A stretch of DNA of 64,000 bases, taken from an uncultured Cedecea sp. Lineage in GTDB: Bacteria > Pseudomonadota > Gammaproteobacteria > Enterobacterales > Enterobacteriaceae. A program made the translations under genes and the position numbers. Of the stretch, positions 21,211 to 29,942 are shown piece after piece; position 1 is the first letter of the stretch, and each line of letters begins with the position of its first letter. The notes under the pieces are model-generated. The model saw nothing but the letters and a program-made list of their open reading frames with translations, ran no database searches and was not told the DNA's origin. The stretch covers positions 186,001 to 250,000 of the forward strand of contig NZ_CANMLV010000001.1 in the NCBI RefSeq assembly GCF_947498825.1, given 5' to 3'.

Positions 21211-24200
21211 ATGAAAAGAATGTTAATTAACGCAACTCAGCAAGAAGAGTTGCGTGTCGCCCTTGTAGATGGGCAACGTCTGTATGACTTGGACATCGAA
21301 AGCCCGGGGCACGAACAGAAAAAAGCGAACATCTATAAAGGCAAAATTACCCGTATTGAACCGAGTCTGGAAGCAGCATTTGTTGATTACGGTGCAGAAC
21401 GACATGGTTTCCTTCCCCTAAAAGAAATTGCCCGCGAATATTTCCCAGCCAGTTACTCCTCACACGGCCGTCCGAATATCAAAGATGTACTGCGTGAAGG
21501 TCAGGAAGTTATTGTTCAGATAGACAAAGAGGAACGAGGCAACAAAGGTGCTGCGCTGACGACTTTTATTAGTCTTGCAGGTAGCTATCTGGTATTGATG
21601 CCGAATAACCCGCGCGCCGGTGGTATTTCTCGTCGTATTGAGGGTGATGACCGTACCGAACTGAAAGAAGCGCTCTCTTCTCTTGAATTGCCAGACGGTA
21701 TGGGACTGATCGTTCGTACTGCTGGTGTTGGCAAATCTGCCGAAGCCCTACAGTGGGACTTAAGTTTCCGTTTAAAACACTGGGAAGCGATTCAGAAAGC
21801 CGCAGAAAGCCGTCCGGCCCCCTTCCTGATCCACCAGGAAAGTAACGTTATTGTCCGTGCATTTCGCGACTATCTCCGCCAGGATATCGGTGAAATTCTC
21901 ATTGATAACCCGAAAGTACTTGAGCTGGCTCGTCAGCATATTGCCGCTCTCGGTCGCCCTGATTTCAGCAGTAAAATCAAACTGTATACCGGTGAAATCC
22001 CGTTATTCAGCCACTATCAGATTGAATCGCAGATAGAATCTGCCTTCCAGCGTGAAGTACGCTTGCCTTCTGGTGGCTCAATTGTCATCGACACCACCGA
22101 AGCCCTGACCGCGATTGATATTAACTCCGCCCGCGCCACCCGTGGCGGTGATATTGAAGAAACAGCCTTTAATACCAACCTTGAAGCGTCCGATGAAATT
22201 GCCCGCCAGTTACGCTTGCGTGACCTTGGTGGCCTGATTGTTATCGACTTCATCGATATGACGCCGGTACGTCACCAGCGCGCAGTAGAAAACCGTCTTC
22301 GTGAAGCCGTACGCCAGGACAGGGCGCGTATCCAGATAAGCCATATTTCACGTTTTGGCCTGCTGGAAATGTCGCGTCAGCGCCTTAGCCCGTCACTGGG
22401 AGAATCCAGCCACCACGTGTGCCCGCGTTGCAGCGGTACCGGGACTATCCGCGATAATGAATCGCTGTCTTTGTCTATTTTACGTCTGATAGAAGAAGAG
22501 GCCCTGAAAGAAAACACGAAAGAAGTTCATGCTATCGTTCCAGTGCCTATCGCTTCTTATCTGTTAAACGAAAAACGTGAAGCCGTTAACGCTATTGAGA
22601 AGCGTCAAGGCGGCGTTCGCACCATTATCGTACCAAACGATCAGATGCAGACCCCGCACTACTCTGTACTGCGTGTTCGTAAAGGTGAAGAGACTCAAAC
22701 GCTAAGCTATATGCTGCCAAAGCTGCATGAAGAAGAGATGGCAATGCCGTCTGAAGAAGAGTATGCCGAGCGTAAACGCCCTGAACAACCGGCCCTGGCC
22801 ACCTTTGCCATGCCGGAAGTTCCACCGATGCCTCCTGCCTCGGCAGAGACGCCAGCCTCTGTCACAAAACAGACTGCTGCAGAAACAATAGCAACACCCG
22901 CCGTCAATGCGGGCCCAGGCTTAGTCACTCGTTTCTTACGTGCTCTGAAAAAACTCTTTGCTTCTGATAATGACGCCGCTGTTGAAAAAGAAGTCACTGA
23001 AGAGAAAACAGCAACACCACGCGAGCCACGTACTGACCGCCGTAATACACGACGTCCTAACAATCGTCGCGATCGCGGTGAGCGCAATAACCGTACTCGT
23101 GAAGGCAGTAACGACAATCGTAACGAAACACGTGAACCTCGTGAGAATCGTGAGAATCGTGAGAATCGTGAAGATAATCGCCGTAATCGCCGTCCAAATG
23201 CTCAGCAAAATACCGATACCCAGGATGTGCGTGATGCGGTAGCGGAAACAGCGGAAAAAGAGCAGAAATCACGTGATGATCATGCTCCTCGTCGTAATGA
23301 GAGAAACCGCCGTCGTTCCGATGATAAACGCCAGGCACAGCAAGAAGTTAAAGCGCTGCAGCGTCAAGAGGAAGTAACCGGGGCCGAGACCGAGCAAGAA
23401 GAACGCACGCAGGTTGTTGTTGAACGTCGTAAACAGCGCCAGCTGACTCAAAAAGTTCGCTTTGATTCTGTTGCTGATGATGTTCAGGCAGATACTGTTG
23501 CCGAGCCTGCTGCCACTGAGATTGCTGCTGCGCCACCTGCGGTCGTTAATACTCAGGCTCAAGTCGCAACTGAAGCGACAGAAGATGCTAACGATAACCG
23601 TGATAACAATGGTATGCCACGTCGTTCACGTCGCTCTCCGCGCCATCTACGTGTCAGCGGTCAGCGCCGCCGTCGCTATCGTGATGAGCGTTATCCAAGT
23701 GTTTCACCTATGCCGCTGGCTACGGCTTGTGCTTCTCCGGAACTGGCATCCGGTAAAGTGTTTATCCACTATCCGGTGAACCGTGTTAACGACTATCAGG
23801 AAAATGCTGCGTTACAGAATCAAGCAGCCTTACCAGCAGTCGTAGCCGAAGTGGTTGAGTCAGCAGTAACGCCTGCCACTGTCGCACCAGAAACAGCAGT
23901 CGTACAGGCCCCTGCCGAAGTTGTTGCACCTGCTGAAAACACTGCACCTGTCGAAGTTGCTGCTCCTGTTGAAGTTGCTGCCCCTGTCGAAGCTGCTGCA
24001 CCTGTCGAAGCTGCTGCCCCTGCCGAAGCTGCTACACCTGTCGAAGTTGCTGCCCCTGTCGAAGCTGCTGCACCTGTTGAAGCTGCTGCGCCTACCGAAG
24101 CTGCTGCGCCTGCCGAAGTTGCTGCACCTGCTGAAGTTGCTGCGCCTGCCGAAGTTGCTGCACCTGCTGAAGTTGCTGCGCCTGCCGAAGCTGCTGCGCC

Positions 24201-24603
24201 TGCAAGTCCAGAGCAACCAGTAGCAGAAGAGCAAGCGGTGAAAGCTGCTGAATCTGCTCCAGCGCCACTGGTAACCGAAAAAGCGCCTGTGACTGAACGC
24301 GTAGTTGCCGTAGCTCCTGCGACACGTCCGGCGCCAGTGGATACACCAGTGCAGCCTGCAGCCGTATCAGCAGAGCCTGATGTGGCAGAAAGCCAGCCTG
24401 AAAGCACAGTCGTTGTCGTGTCCGCTCGCCATGCCACAGCACCAATGACACGTGCACCAGCCCCGACTTATGTGCCAGAAGCAGTCACTCACAGCGACTG
24501 GGTTCGTCCTGAGTTCGCCTTTACGGGTAAAGGTTCTGCGGGTGGTCACAGTGCCACGCATCAAGCTACTGCTCCGGCAACACGTCCTCAAAGCGTCGAC
24601 TAA
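21211..24603 (+). CDS. rne: Ribonuclease E, degradosome scaffold
   Basis: Essential endoribonuclease that starts mRNA decay and processes rRNA and tRNA. The catalytic half (about 1-525) has an S1 domain near 36-119, metal-binding Asp in [13 protein letters not shown] (about 303) and VIDFIDM (about 346), and the Zn-link CPRC (about 404-407). The scaffold half has the membrane-targeting amphipathic helix [14 protein letters not shown] near 575, an Arg/Asn-rich RNA-binding stretch near 600-700, a second Arg-rich patch with [20 protein letters not shown] (enolase-region match) and a C-terminal [11 protein letters not shown] block for PNPase binding. Between them lies a 14-unit hexapeptide array absent from E. 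coli. The total is 1130 residues against 1061 in E. coli. Confidence 0.98.
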   Translation: MKRMLINATQQEELRVALVDGQRLYDLDIESPGHEQKKANIYKGKITRIEPSLEAAFVDYGAERHGFLPLKEIAREYFPASYSSHGRPNIKDVLREGQEVIVQIDKEERGNKGAALTTFISLAGSYLVLMPNNPRAGGISRRIEGDDRTELKEALSSLELPDGMGLIVRTAGVGKSAEALQWDLSFRLKHWEAIQKAAESRPAPFLIHQESNVIVRAFRDYLRQDIGEILIDNPKVLELARQHIAALGRPDFSSKIKLYTGEIPLFSHYQIESQIESAFQREVRLPSGGSIVIDTTEALTAIDINSARATRGGDIEETAFNTNLEASDEIARQLRLRDLGGLIVIDFIDMTPVRHQRAVENRLREAVRQDRARIQISHISRFGLLEMSRQRLSPSLGESSHHVCPRCSGTGTIRDNESLSLSILRLIEEEALKENTKEVHAIVPVPIASYLLNEKREAVNAIEKRQGGVRTIIVPNDQMQTPHYSVLRVRKGEETQTLSYMLPKLHEEEMAMPSEEEYAERKRPEQPALATFAMPEVPPMPPASAETPASVTKQTAAETIATPAVNAGPGLVTRFLRALKKLFASDNDAAVEKEVTEEKTATPREPRTDRRNTRRPNNRRDRGERNNRTREGSNDNRNETREPRENRENRENREDNRRNRRPNAQQNTDTQDVRDAVAETAEKEQKSRDDHAPRRNERNRRRSDDKRQAQQEVKALQRQEEVTGAETEQEERTQVVVERRKQRQLTQKVRFDSVADDVQADTVAEPAATEIAAAPPAVVNTQAQVATEATEDANDNRDNNGMPRRSRRSPRHLRVSGQRRRRYRDERYPSVSPMPLATACASPELASGKVFIHYPVNRVNDYQENAALQNQAALPAVVAEVVESAVTPATVAPETAVVQAPAEVVAPAENTAPVEVAAPVEVAAPVEAAAPVEAAAPAEAATPVEVAAPVEAAAPVEAAAPTEAAAPAEVAAPAEVAAPAEVAAPAEVAAPAEAAAPASPEQPVAEEQAVKAAESAPAPLVTEKAPVTERVVAVAPATRPAPVDTPVQPAAVSAEPDVAESQPESTVVVVSARHATAPMTRAPAPTYVPEAVTHSDWVRPEFAFTGKGSAGGHSATHQATAPATRPQSVD
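23944..24195 (+). repeat. 14-unit 18-bp tandem array inside rne
   Basis: Fourteen consecutive in-frame 18-base units encode hexapeptides of the form A-P-(V/A/T)-E-(V/A)-A, starting at codon 912. Third positions vary (GCA, GCC, GCG, GCT), so the peptide pattern is kept better than the DNA. Two decayed units precede it. Unit number is likely to vary between strains. Confidence 0.95.
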
Positions 24604-24627
24604 TTTTTACCCTTAGTTGAATTGAAT

Positions 24628-24659
24628 AAACCGGTCAATTTTCATTGACCGGTTTTTTT
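24628..24659 (+). terminator. Rho-independent terminator of rne
   Basis: A 12-bp stem (AAACCGGTCAAT / ATTGACCGGTTT) with a four-base loop ends in seven T residues, 25 bases after the rne stop. Confidence 0.92.
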
Positions 24660-24784
24660 ATCACTAAAGAGAAATATTCCCTCGTTATATCAATCGCATG
24701 TTTCGGAATATAATCAGCAAATTATGATGTCATGTTAAAAAAGTGATCTTTATACCAGCAAGAAAAGAAAAGGTGGTGTATTTT

Positions 24785-24805
24785 TATTAAAACGTAGTTT
24801 TAATA
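24785..24805. promoter_or_regulatory. KdgR-like operator in front of the polygalacturonase gene
   Basis: A 21-base perfect palindrome, TATTAAAAC-GTA-GTTTTAATA, ends 12 bases before the start codon. The core AAAAC-N3-GTTTT has the spacing of KdgR boxes (GAAAC-N3-GTTTC in soft-rot enterobacteria). KdgR represses pectin-degradation genes until 2-keto-3-deoxygluconate appears, which fits the downstream gene exactly. No kdgR gene is in the window. Confidence 0.7.
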
Positions 24806-24817
24806 AAAGGAGTTGGT

Positions 24818-26200
24818 ATGAATAACCGTCGTTCTCTATCCCTTATTGCCTTATGTGTTCTTGGTGCGCTTCCCGTTTCTCAAGTCTTTGCTGCAAGTGA
24901 TGTAAAATTCCCAGATAAAATCTGTGACATTACCGAATATGGCGCGGAAGGCCATCGTTTACAAATTGCTTTAAACACTGAGGCAATCCAGAAAGCGATT
25001 GATGACTGCGCGTTAGCTGGCGGGGGGACCGTCCTGGTTCCTGAGGGAAACTACTTAGCCAATCCTATTTTTCTGAAAAGTAATATTCAGTTAAAGCTGG
25101 AGAAAAACGCGACACTGGTCGCATCCACCGAAATTGATGCCTACCGTGCTAATGACCAGACCAGGTACGCTGAGGCGGAAAATAAGTGGCTACCTTTTAT
25201 CAGTATTGCCGATGCGAACAATGTCGCGATTGTCGGCGAAGGCACCATTGATGGTCAGGGTGCCGTATGGTGGGAACGCTGGCGTGAAAATATCCGTGCA
25301 ACAGGCAAAAAAGGCGGCACCGACAGACCACGCCTGGTGTATGTAAAAAATGCCCATAACGTACTGATTGATGGCATCACCCTGACGCACTCGCCGAGTT
25401 TTCATATTGTGACGCGTTATTCACATGATGTTGATATTAACGGTACCAAGATCTTATCACCCTGGCATGCCCCTAATACCGATGCAATTGATCCTATTGA
25501 TAGCCAGAATATTCGAATCACTAATAACTATATCGACTGTAATGATGATCATATCGCTATCAAAGCCGAGAAACCGGACGGCAGATTCCCGGACGGCGTG
25601 GTAGACAATATTTATATCGCCAATAATACTCTGAAGCAGGGTCGCGGTATTTCTATCGGCAGTGAAAGTGCTGGCGGCGTGAATAATGTGCTGGTGGAAA
25701 ATAATAACTTTGAAGGATCAATGTACGGTATTCGTATCAAAAGTCCTCGCGGAAAAGGGGGCGAAGTCAAAAATATTGTTTACCGCAATACCACAATGAA
25801 AGATGTCGAAGTGCCTCTGGTCTTCTCCGCCTACTATAAAGCCGCTCCGATTGTTCAGGCAGAAGTCGATGAACAACTCAAAGCGGGTGGTTTCACAATG
25901 GGTGAACAAATTTATCCGCCAGACAGCGATCCGAAGCAGCCTTTCGACAAACATAAAACACCACACTTCAGCAATATCACCGTTGAAAACTTAACGTCAA
26001 CCGGTAAAAGCCGTGCTGCGGCCTATATTATTGGTACTCCGGAAGCTCCGTTAAGTGGTTTTCACTTCACGAATGTCAATATCGAGGCAGATCGCGGTAT
26101 CCGTGTACGTAATGCTGAACTAGAAACAAAAGGGCTTAACGTAACCGTGAAAGATGGCCCGGTCATTCAAAAAGATGCCGGAGCGATTATTACAGACTAA
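24818..26200 (+). CDS. Secreted GH28 polygalacturonase (pectinase)
   Basis: Hydrolase for the homogalacturonan backbone of pectin. A signal peptide ends VFA at residue 25. The right-handed parallel beta-helix carries the GH28 motifs NTDAIDP (about 224), DDHIAIKA (about 247) and IRIKSPRGKGG (about 307). The third motif, normally G-H-G, reads GRGISIGSE, so the conserved His is Arg; activity may be altered or this may be a subfamily trait. An AGGAG ribosome site is present and a KdgR-like operator overlaps the leader. The gene sits alone between rne and the flagellar locus, where E. coli has nothing, so it is an acquired or lineage-specific insertion. Exo- versus endo-action cannot be told from sequence. 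Confidence 0.92.
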   Translation: MNNRRSLSLIALCVLGALPVSQVFAASDVKFPDKICDITEYGAEGHRLQIALNTEAIQKAIDDCALAGGGTVLVPEGNYLANPIFLKSNIQLKLEKNATLVASTEIDAYRANDQTRYAEAENKWLPFISIADANNVAIVGEGTIDGQGAVWWERWRENIRATGKKGGTDRPRLVYVKNAHNVLIDGITLTHSPSFHIVTRYSHDVDINGTKILSPWHAPNTDAIDPIDSQNIRITNNYIDCNDDHIAIKAEKPDGRFPDGVVDNIYIANNTLKQGRGISIGSESAGGVNNVLVENNNFEGSMYGIRIKSPRGKGGEVKNIVYRNTTMKDVEVPLVFSAYYKAAPIVQAEVDEQLKAGGFTMGEQIYPPDSDPKQPFDKHKTPHFSNITVENLTSTGKSRAAAYIIGTPEAPLSGFHFTNVNIEADRGIRVRNAELETKGLNVTVKDGPVIQKDAGAIITD

Positions 26201-26217
26201 GCACTAATGCTTCTTTT

Positions 26218-26252
26218 CGGACAGGAGCCAGGTTTATTCTGGCACCTGTCCG
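26218..26252. terminator. Hairpin between the pectinase gene and the convergent DUF202 pair
   Basis: A 13-bp stem with one A-A mismatch (CGGACAGG-a-GCCAG / CTGGC-a-CCTGTCCG) lies between convergent stops. There is no T run, but it is the only strong structure in the gap and probably acts as a terminator for one or both sides. Confidence 0.55.
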
Positions 26253-26274
26253 ACTGCCCTTCCCGTCCAACCGA

Positions 26275-26553
26275 CTATTGTGTCAGTATCATTAGGGCAA
26301 GCAGCAGGCTCGTTATCATGACGAGCAATGAGAGCAAATGATGCTTACCACTCACCTGACCCGTTAATATGGCCAGAGCACTGCACAGCAGTAACAAACT
26401 GCTTACCAGGTACAGTAAATTATCCTGATAGTACCAGCCTCGCAGACAGAGAATTCCAGGCATGAGCATCGACCAGCCAGTACGCCGCCACGCTAAGGTC
26501 GTTCGCTCCCGCTGTAATCCAGGATCCCGAACATTCACGGTTGCGCCTGCCAA
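26275..26553 (-). CDS. YidG-like DUF202 membrane protein
   Basis: A 92-residue protein with the DUF202 signature RDPGLQRERTTLAWRRT near the N-terminus and three hydrophobic helices. It is shorter than E. coli YidG (about 120 residues), with the last part reduced. It overlaps the end of the YidH-like gene by 19 bases, so the two are cotranscribed and probably translated together. The function of the family in bacteria is unknown. Confidence 0.8.
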   Translation of the reverse strand: MAGATVNVRDPGLQRERTTLAWRRTGWSMLMPGILCLRGWYYQDNLLYLVSSLLLLCSALAILTGQVSGKHHLLSLLVMITSLLLALMILTQ

Positions 26554-26924
26554 AGTAATCCCCCCAGCAAAGAGGCTAAAATAACCATAAAGACGGCTAG
26601 CATTAGCAGAACACGGGTATAGGGTAAATCGCGCTCAAGGCGCATAGCATATTCATTCGATCGCCAGCGTCGCCAGGCGATAAAACCTATGCTTGCGGCG
26701 GCACACAGCAGCGTCAAGGCGATAGTTATCCGAAGCCCGGCTGAGGAAAATTTGGGGGAGAACTGTTCAATACCCACAGCCCCTGCCATTAATGCCAGAG
26801 CAGTACGGATCCAGGCCAGAAAGGTACGCTCGTTTGCCAGAGTAAAACGATAGTCTGGCGTTTTTCCGGCCAGCCACCACTTTCCTTTCGGGCGATTTGA
26901 GTGTGTGTCATCTTCAAGACTCAC
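26535..26924 (-). CDS. yidH: YidH-like DUF202 inner-membrane protein
   Basis: A 129-residue protein with the DUF202 signature PDYRFTLANERTFLAWIRTALA, then a GVGIEQ segment, a central helix and a last membrane helix after AMRLERDLPYTR. The order of blocks matches E. coli YidH, which also sits beside yidG, though at another place in that genome. A topology of about three membrane segments is predicted. Function unknown. Confidence 0.85.
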   Translation of the reverse strand: MSLEDDTHSNRPKGKWWLAGKTPDYRFTLANERTFLAWIRTALALMAGAVGIEQFSPKFSSAGLRITIALTLLCAAASIGFIAWRRWRSNEYAMRLERDLPYTRVLLMLAVFMVILASLLGGLLWQAQP

Positions 26925-27256
26925 ATGTAATCCTTTCTTTTATCAATAACTCTGACAAGTGACTAAAATACAATAAACGATCGAATAGCAAAAGCCAGTT
27001 TAAAAACATATCTCTATACATGAACGTTCATTATGCCAGAGTTTTTTCTATAGTGTGCTTCTGCTTTCGTTTTGTTAATCGGTATTGAGGGGAGTGTGCC
27101 AGGCAACTATTTCTGTCAATACCTGTCAATCAGAGAAGAATTTATCTCGGGTCACAGCCAGAGCACCGGGCTCCAGCCATAAAAAAAGCCGACTTCCGGG
27201 CAGGGAAGCAGGCTTTAAGTATAACCCGAACTTCTGGTGAGTTAATATTTTAAATA
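26925..27256. other. Non-coding gap between yidH-like gene and flgL
   Basis: No gene is visible. It holds the flgL terminator at its right end and, at 27020-27031, a perfect 12-base palindrome ATGAACGTTCAT that could be an operator for the leftward yidH-like transcript. The rest is AT-rich without other recognisable signals. Confidence 0.5.
27181..27216 (-). terminator. Terminator of the flgKL transcript
   Basis: Leftward, an interrupted stem (AAAGCC ... GGCTTT outside, CTTCC ... GGAAG inside) ends in a run of T residues. It lies about 40 bases past the flgL stop. Confidence 0.8.
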
Positions 27257-28207
27257 TCAACGATTTAGTTGAAAGAGTGACATACCTTGCATATCGCTGA
27301 AGGTTTTATAGGAAGCCTGTAAGGCATCTTTTTGCATCAGGTAGTCAGAAATAGCGGCACTCCAGTCTACCCCGGTCAGCGTCGTCATCTGCGACTTCTG
27401 TCCAAGCGCACGCTCGCTTCCCAGCTCATCCAGTTTGGTCAGTTCTGCCATCTGGGTACCCAGTTCAGCACGAACGGAGAGGATATTATCCAGTGCATTT
27501 CCCAGCCCGCGGTTGGTTTTATTCACTGCATCCAGTTCGCTGTCAGTCAGGCTTTCCAGCGGTTTTTTAAGCGCTGCAATTGCCGAATCAAACATTTCAA
27601 ATATATTGGTTTCACTTGCGCTGCCATCTGGCTCAGGTTTCGCATACCCTGAAATAGTATTAAAAATCTGACTGCCAGGATGACCAATTACCATGCTGCG
27701 GGCACTATCGACTTGTTGAGTAATGGTCGAATCCCCTCCCCGATAAACCACACCCGTTTCTGTATCTTCAAAAGGAGGTTGTTCTGTTTTATAGCCAGCA
27801 AAAATATAACGGCCATTACCATCGGTACTGTTGGCAAGGTTCAGTATTTGGTTACGTGTTCCTTCCAGATCGGTAGCCAGGGAAGCCCTGTCACTGTCAC
27901 TGAGTGACGCGTTATTGGCATTCACAATCTTACCTTGCGCACTGATGACGGCAGTAACCACTTGCGACAGAACGTTCTCTTCCAGCGATACTTTTTGATT
28001 AGCAAAGGTCCGGGCAAGCTGATACTGGCTGTTTTGTACCTGAGCCTGGGAAAGAACAACTGCTTGAGATGCCGCAATCGGGTCATCAGACGGACGATTA
28101 ACACGGTTACCGCTTGCCAGTTGTTCACCCGAAGCCAGCCACGAACTTTGCGCATTGGTGACGCCGCGCAGATTCTGGTCATACATCATTTGAGTACTGA
28201 TACGCAT
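27257..28207 (-). CDS. flgL: Flagellar hook-filament junction protein FlgL (HAP3)
   Basis: Forms the second junction layer between hook and filament. N-terminus MRISTQMMYDQNLRGVTNAQSSWLASGEQLASGNRVNRPSDDPIA is flagellin-like coiled coil, and the C-terminal helix SYKTFSDMQGMSLFQLNR pairs with it. It is 316 residues. It follows flgK by 14 bases and shares its sigma-28 promoter. Confidence 0.97.
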   Translation of the reverse strand: MRISTQMMYDQNLRGVTNAQSSWLASGEQLASGNRVNRPSDDPIAASQAVVLSQAQVQNSQYQLARTFANQKVSLEENVLSQVVTAVISAQGKIVNANNASLSDSDRASLATDLEGTRNQILNLANSTDGNGRYIFAGYKTEQPPFEDTETGVVYRGGDSTITQQVDSARSMVIGHPGSQIFNTISGYAKPEPDGSASETNIFEMFDSAIAALKKPLESLTDSELDAVNKTNRGLGNALDNILSVRAELGTQMAELTKLDELGSERALGQKSQMTTLTGVDWSAAISDYLMQKDALQASYKTFSDMQGMSLFQLNR

Positions 28208-28221
28208 CGTTAGGGCTCCTG

Positions 28222-29868
28222 TTAGCGAATACTCAGCAGGGCATCAAACAGAGTCGATGCGGTTTGTAAAACTTGGGCATTTGCCATGTAATATTGCTGG
28301 AAACGTTGTAAGTTTACGTATTCTTCATCAAGACTGACGCCAGAAATAGATTGTTGCTGGGTGTTCAGCTGAGTCACGATATTGCTTTGGGTCGTATTGA
28401 TAACCTTCAGGCTCGCGGTTTTATTACCGACATCGCTTATCAGGCTCGCATAAGCATCGTTAAAACTTTTATTACCGCCGACGACCTTGGCACTTTGCAA
28501 GTCAAGTAATGCCTGAGCGTTACGGTTATCGCTTCTCCCTGAATCGGCCTCACTGGCCAGCGCCAGTTTGCTTTCGTCTTTAATTAAGACGCTCATATTG
28601 ACGACCGCGTCAGTGACGGGTTTCACCGTGAAGCTGTCGTTTTTTTCGGGTGTGCCACTTACCTCTACCTTCAGACCGTCAAAATTCAGACTGATCTTTC
28701 CGTCGTCGGCCTCAACCTGACCCGGTGCAATTTTTGCGTTATCTGATAACCGAGTCACAGACCAGGCTTTACCGTCAAATTCCACTTTATAGTTGCTGGC
28801 CTGAACGTCAGAACTATCACTACGGCTCGCCGTTAGCTGGGTCTGCGAGGAATTGTTACTGTTACTCAGAACCACTGCCGGACCGACGCTGAAAAAGTCT
28901 GTTCCTTCATCCCCATTCGCGTCATAACCCTTGCCGTGCTGTTCGTTAAATGAGGTCGCGAAAGATTGGGCTAACTGCCCGAGACGGTTGCGTGCATTAT
29001 CCAAATCTTCGGAACGAAACTTGAGCAGCCCCCCCAGTGAACCATTGGTTATCTGACTTTCAGGTATTTCAATTTTTCCTGCATTGGCGTCAATATAGGC
29101 AACCGCCAGACGTGAAGGATCGGCACTGGAACCCACGGCTGCCAGTTTTGCACTGGAGCTCCCTTGCACCAGGCTGATACCGTTCCCCATAGAGATGTTA
29201 TAGGTGCCACTATCCTGAACGGTGACCTCAACATTGATAATTTTATTCAGATTGGTCACCAGTTGATCGCGCTGATCAAGCAGGTCATTTGGCTGAGCGC
29301 CGCGACTCAGGCGTGAGATCTGGTCATTCAGATTGGCAATCTGGCTGGCATAGGCATTAATTTGATCTACGCTGCTGGTCAGTGACGTATTCACTTGTTT
29401 ATCGAGGTCACGCAGATACTGGTCGTTCACCTTGAACTGATTAACCAGACCTTCAGACTTACCCAGCAAGGACTGACGCGCAGCCGGATCTTCTGCATTA
29501 CTGGTTAATGTTTGTATCGCCGTAAAGAAATCTTGGATACTGGTTGCCAGTGAATTCGTGGTACTTGACAGAATATTGTCAATTTTAGACATCTGTTGGT
29601 ATTGCGTGCTTAACCCGGCACTCTGCGTCTGTGCGGCGCGCAGCTGATTCGTGATAAAAGAGTCATATTCACGCTGTACGCCCGTGACCTGGACGCCATT
29701 GCCGATGTATCCACCATTGATCAGTGAACTGTTCGCCTGGGAAAGGACTGTCGTCTGGCGGGTATAGCCCGTAACATTGTAATTAGAGATATTGTTACTG
29801 ACAGTATTCAGTGCCGCCTGAGCAGCATTCAGGCCACTCATCGCAGTATTAATTAAGCTACTGGACAT
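28222..29868 (-). CDS. flgK: Flagellar hook-associated protein FlgK (HAP1)
   Basis: First junction protein distal to the hook. N-terminal signature SSLINTAMSGLNAAQAALNTVSNNISNYNVTGYTRQ and the C-terminal heptad region VSLDEEYVNLQRFQQYYMANAQVLQTA are diagnostic of the rod/hook/HAP family. An in-frame TTG lies directly before the ATG at 29868; the ATG has AAGG seven bases upstream and is preferred, giving 548 residues. A consensus sigma-28 promoter lies just upstream. Confidence 0.97.
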   Translation of the reverse strand: MSSSLINTAMSGLNAAQAALNTVSNNISNYNVTGYTRQTTVLSQANSSLINGGYIGNGVQVTGVQREYDSFITNQLRAAQTQSAGLSTQYQQMSKIDNILSSTTNSLATSIQDFFTAIQTLTSNAEDPAARQSLLGKSEGLVNQFKVNDQYLRDLDKQVNTSLTSSVDQINAYASQIANLNDQISRLSRGAQPNDLLDQRDQLVTNLNKIINVEVTVQDSGTYNISMGNGISLVQGSSSAKLAAVGSSADPSRLAVAYIDANAGKIEIPESQITNGSLGGLLKFRSEDLDNARNRLGQLAQSFATSFNEQHGKGYDANGDEGTDFFSVGPAVVLSNSNNSSQTQLTASRSDSSDVQASNYKVEFDGKAWSVTRLSDNAKIAPGQVEADDGKISLNFDGLKVEVSGTPEKNDSFTVKPVTDAVVNMSVLIKDESKLALASEADSGRSDNRNAQALLDLQSAKVVGGNKSFNDAYASLISDVGNKTASLKVINTTQSNIVTQLNTQQQSISGVSLDEEYVNLQRFQQYYMANAQVLQTASTLFDALLSIR

Positions 29869-29910
29869 CAAAATTCCTTACTTGCAAAGTGTCACAGGTT
29901 CTGATGACAA

Positions 29911-29937
29911 TTATCGGCAACAGTTTGCCATTCTTGA
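29911..29937 (-). promoter_or_regulatory. Sigma-28 (FliA) promoter of flgKL
   Basis: Read leftward: TCAAGAAT, 11 bases, then GCCGATAA, the exact sigma-28 -10 element at the correct spacing. It lies 43 bases before the flgK start and makes flgKL a late (class 3) transcript in addition to read-through from flgB. Confidence 0.88.
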
Positions 29938-29942
29938 GTGTT

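Noticed and set aside
23944..24195. Possible CRISPR-like array
   Set aside because: Units are contiguous, 18 bases, in frame and without spacers; this is a coding tandem repeat.
23820..24437. Long antisense frames of low-complexity Ala/Thr/Gly across the end of rne
   Set aside because: They are the shadow of the 18-base tandem array, open in several frames because of its codon composition.
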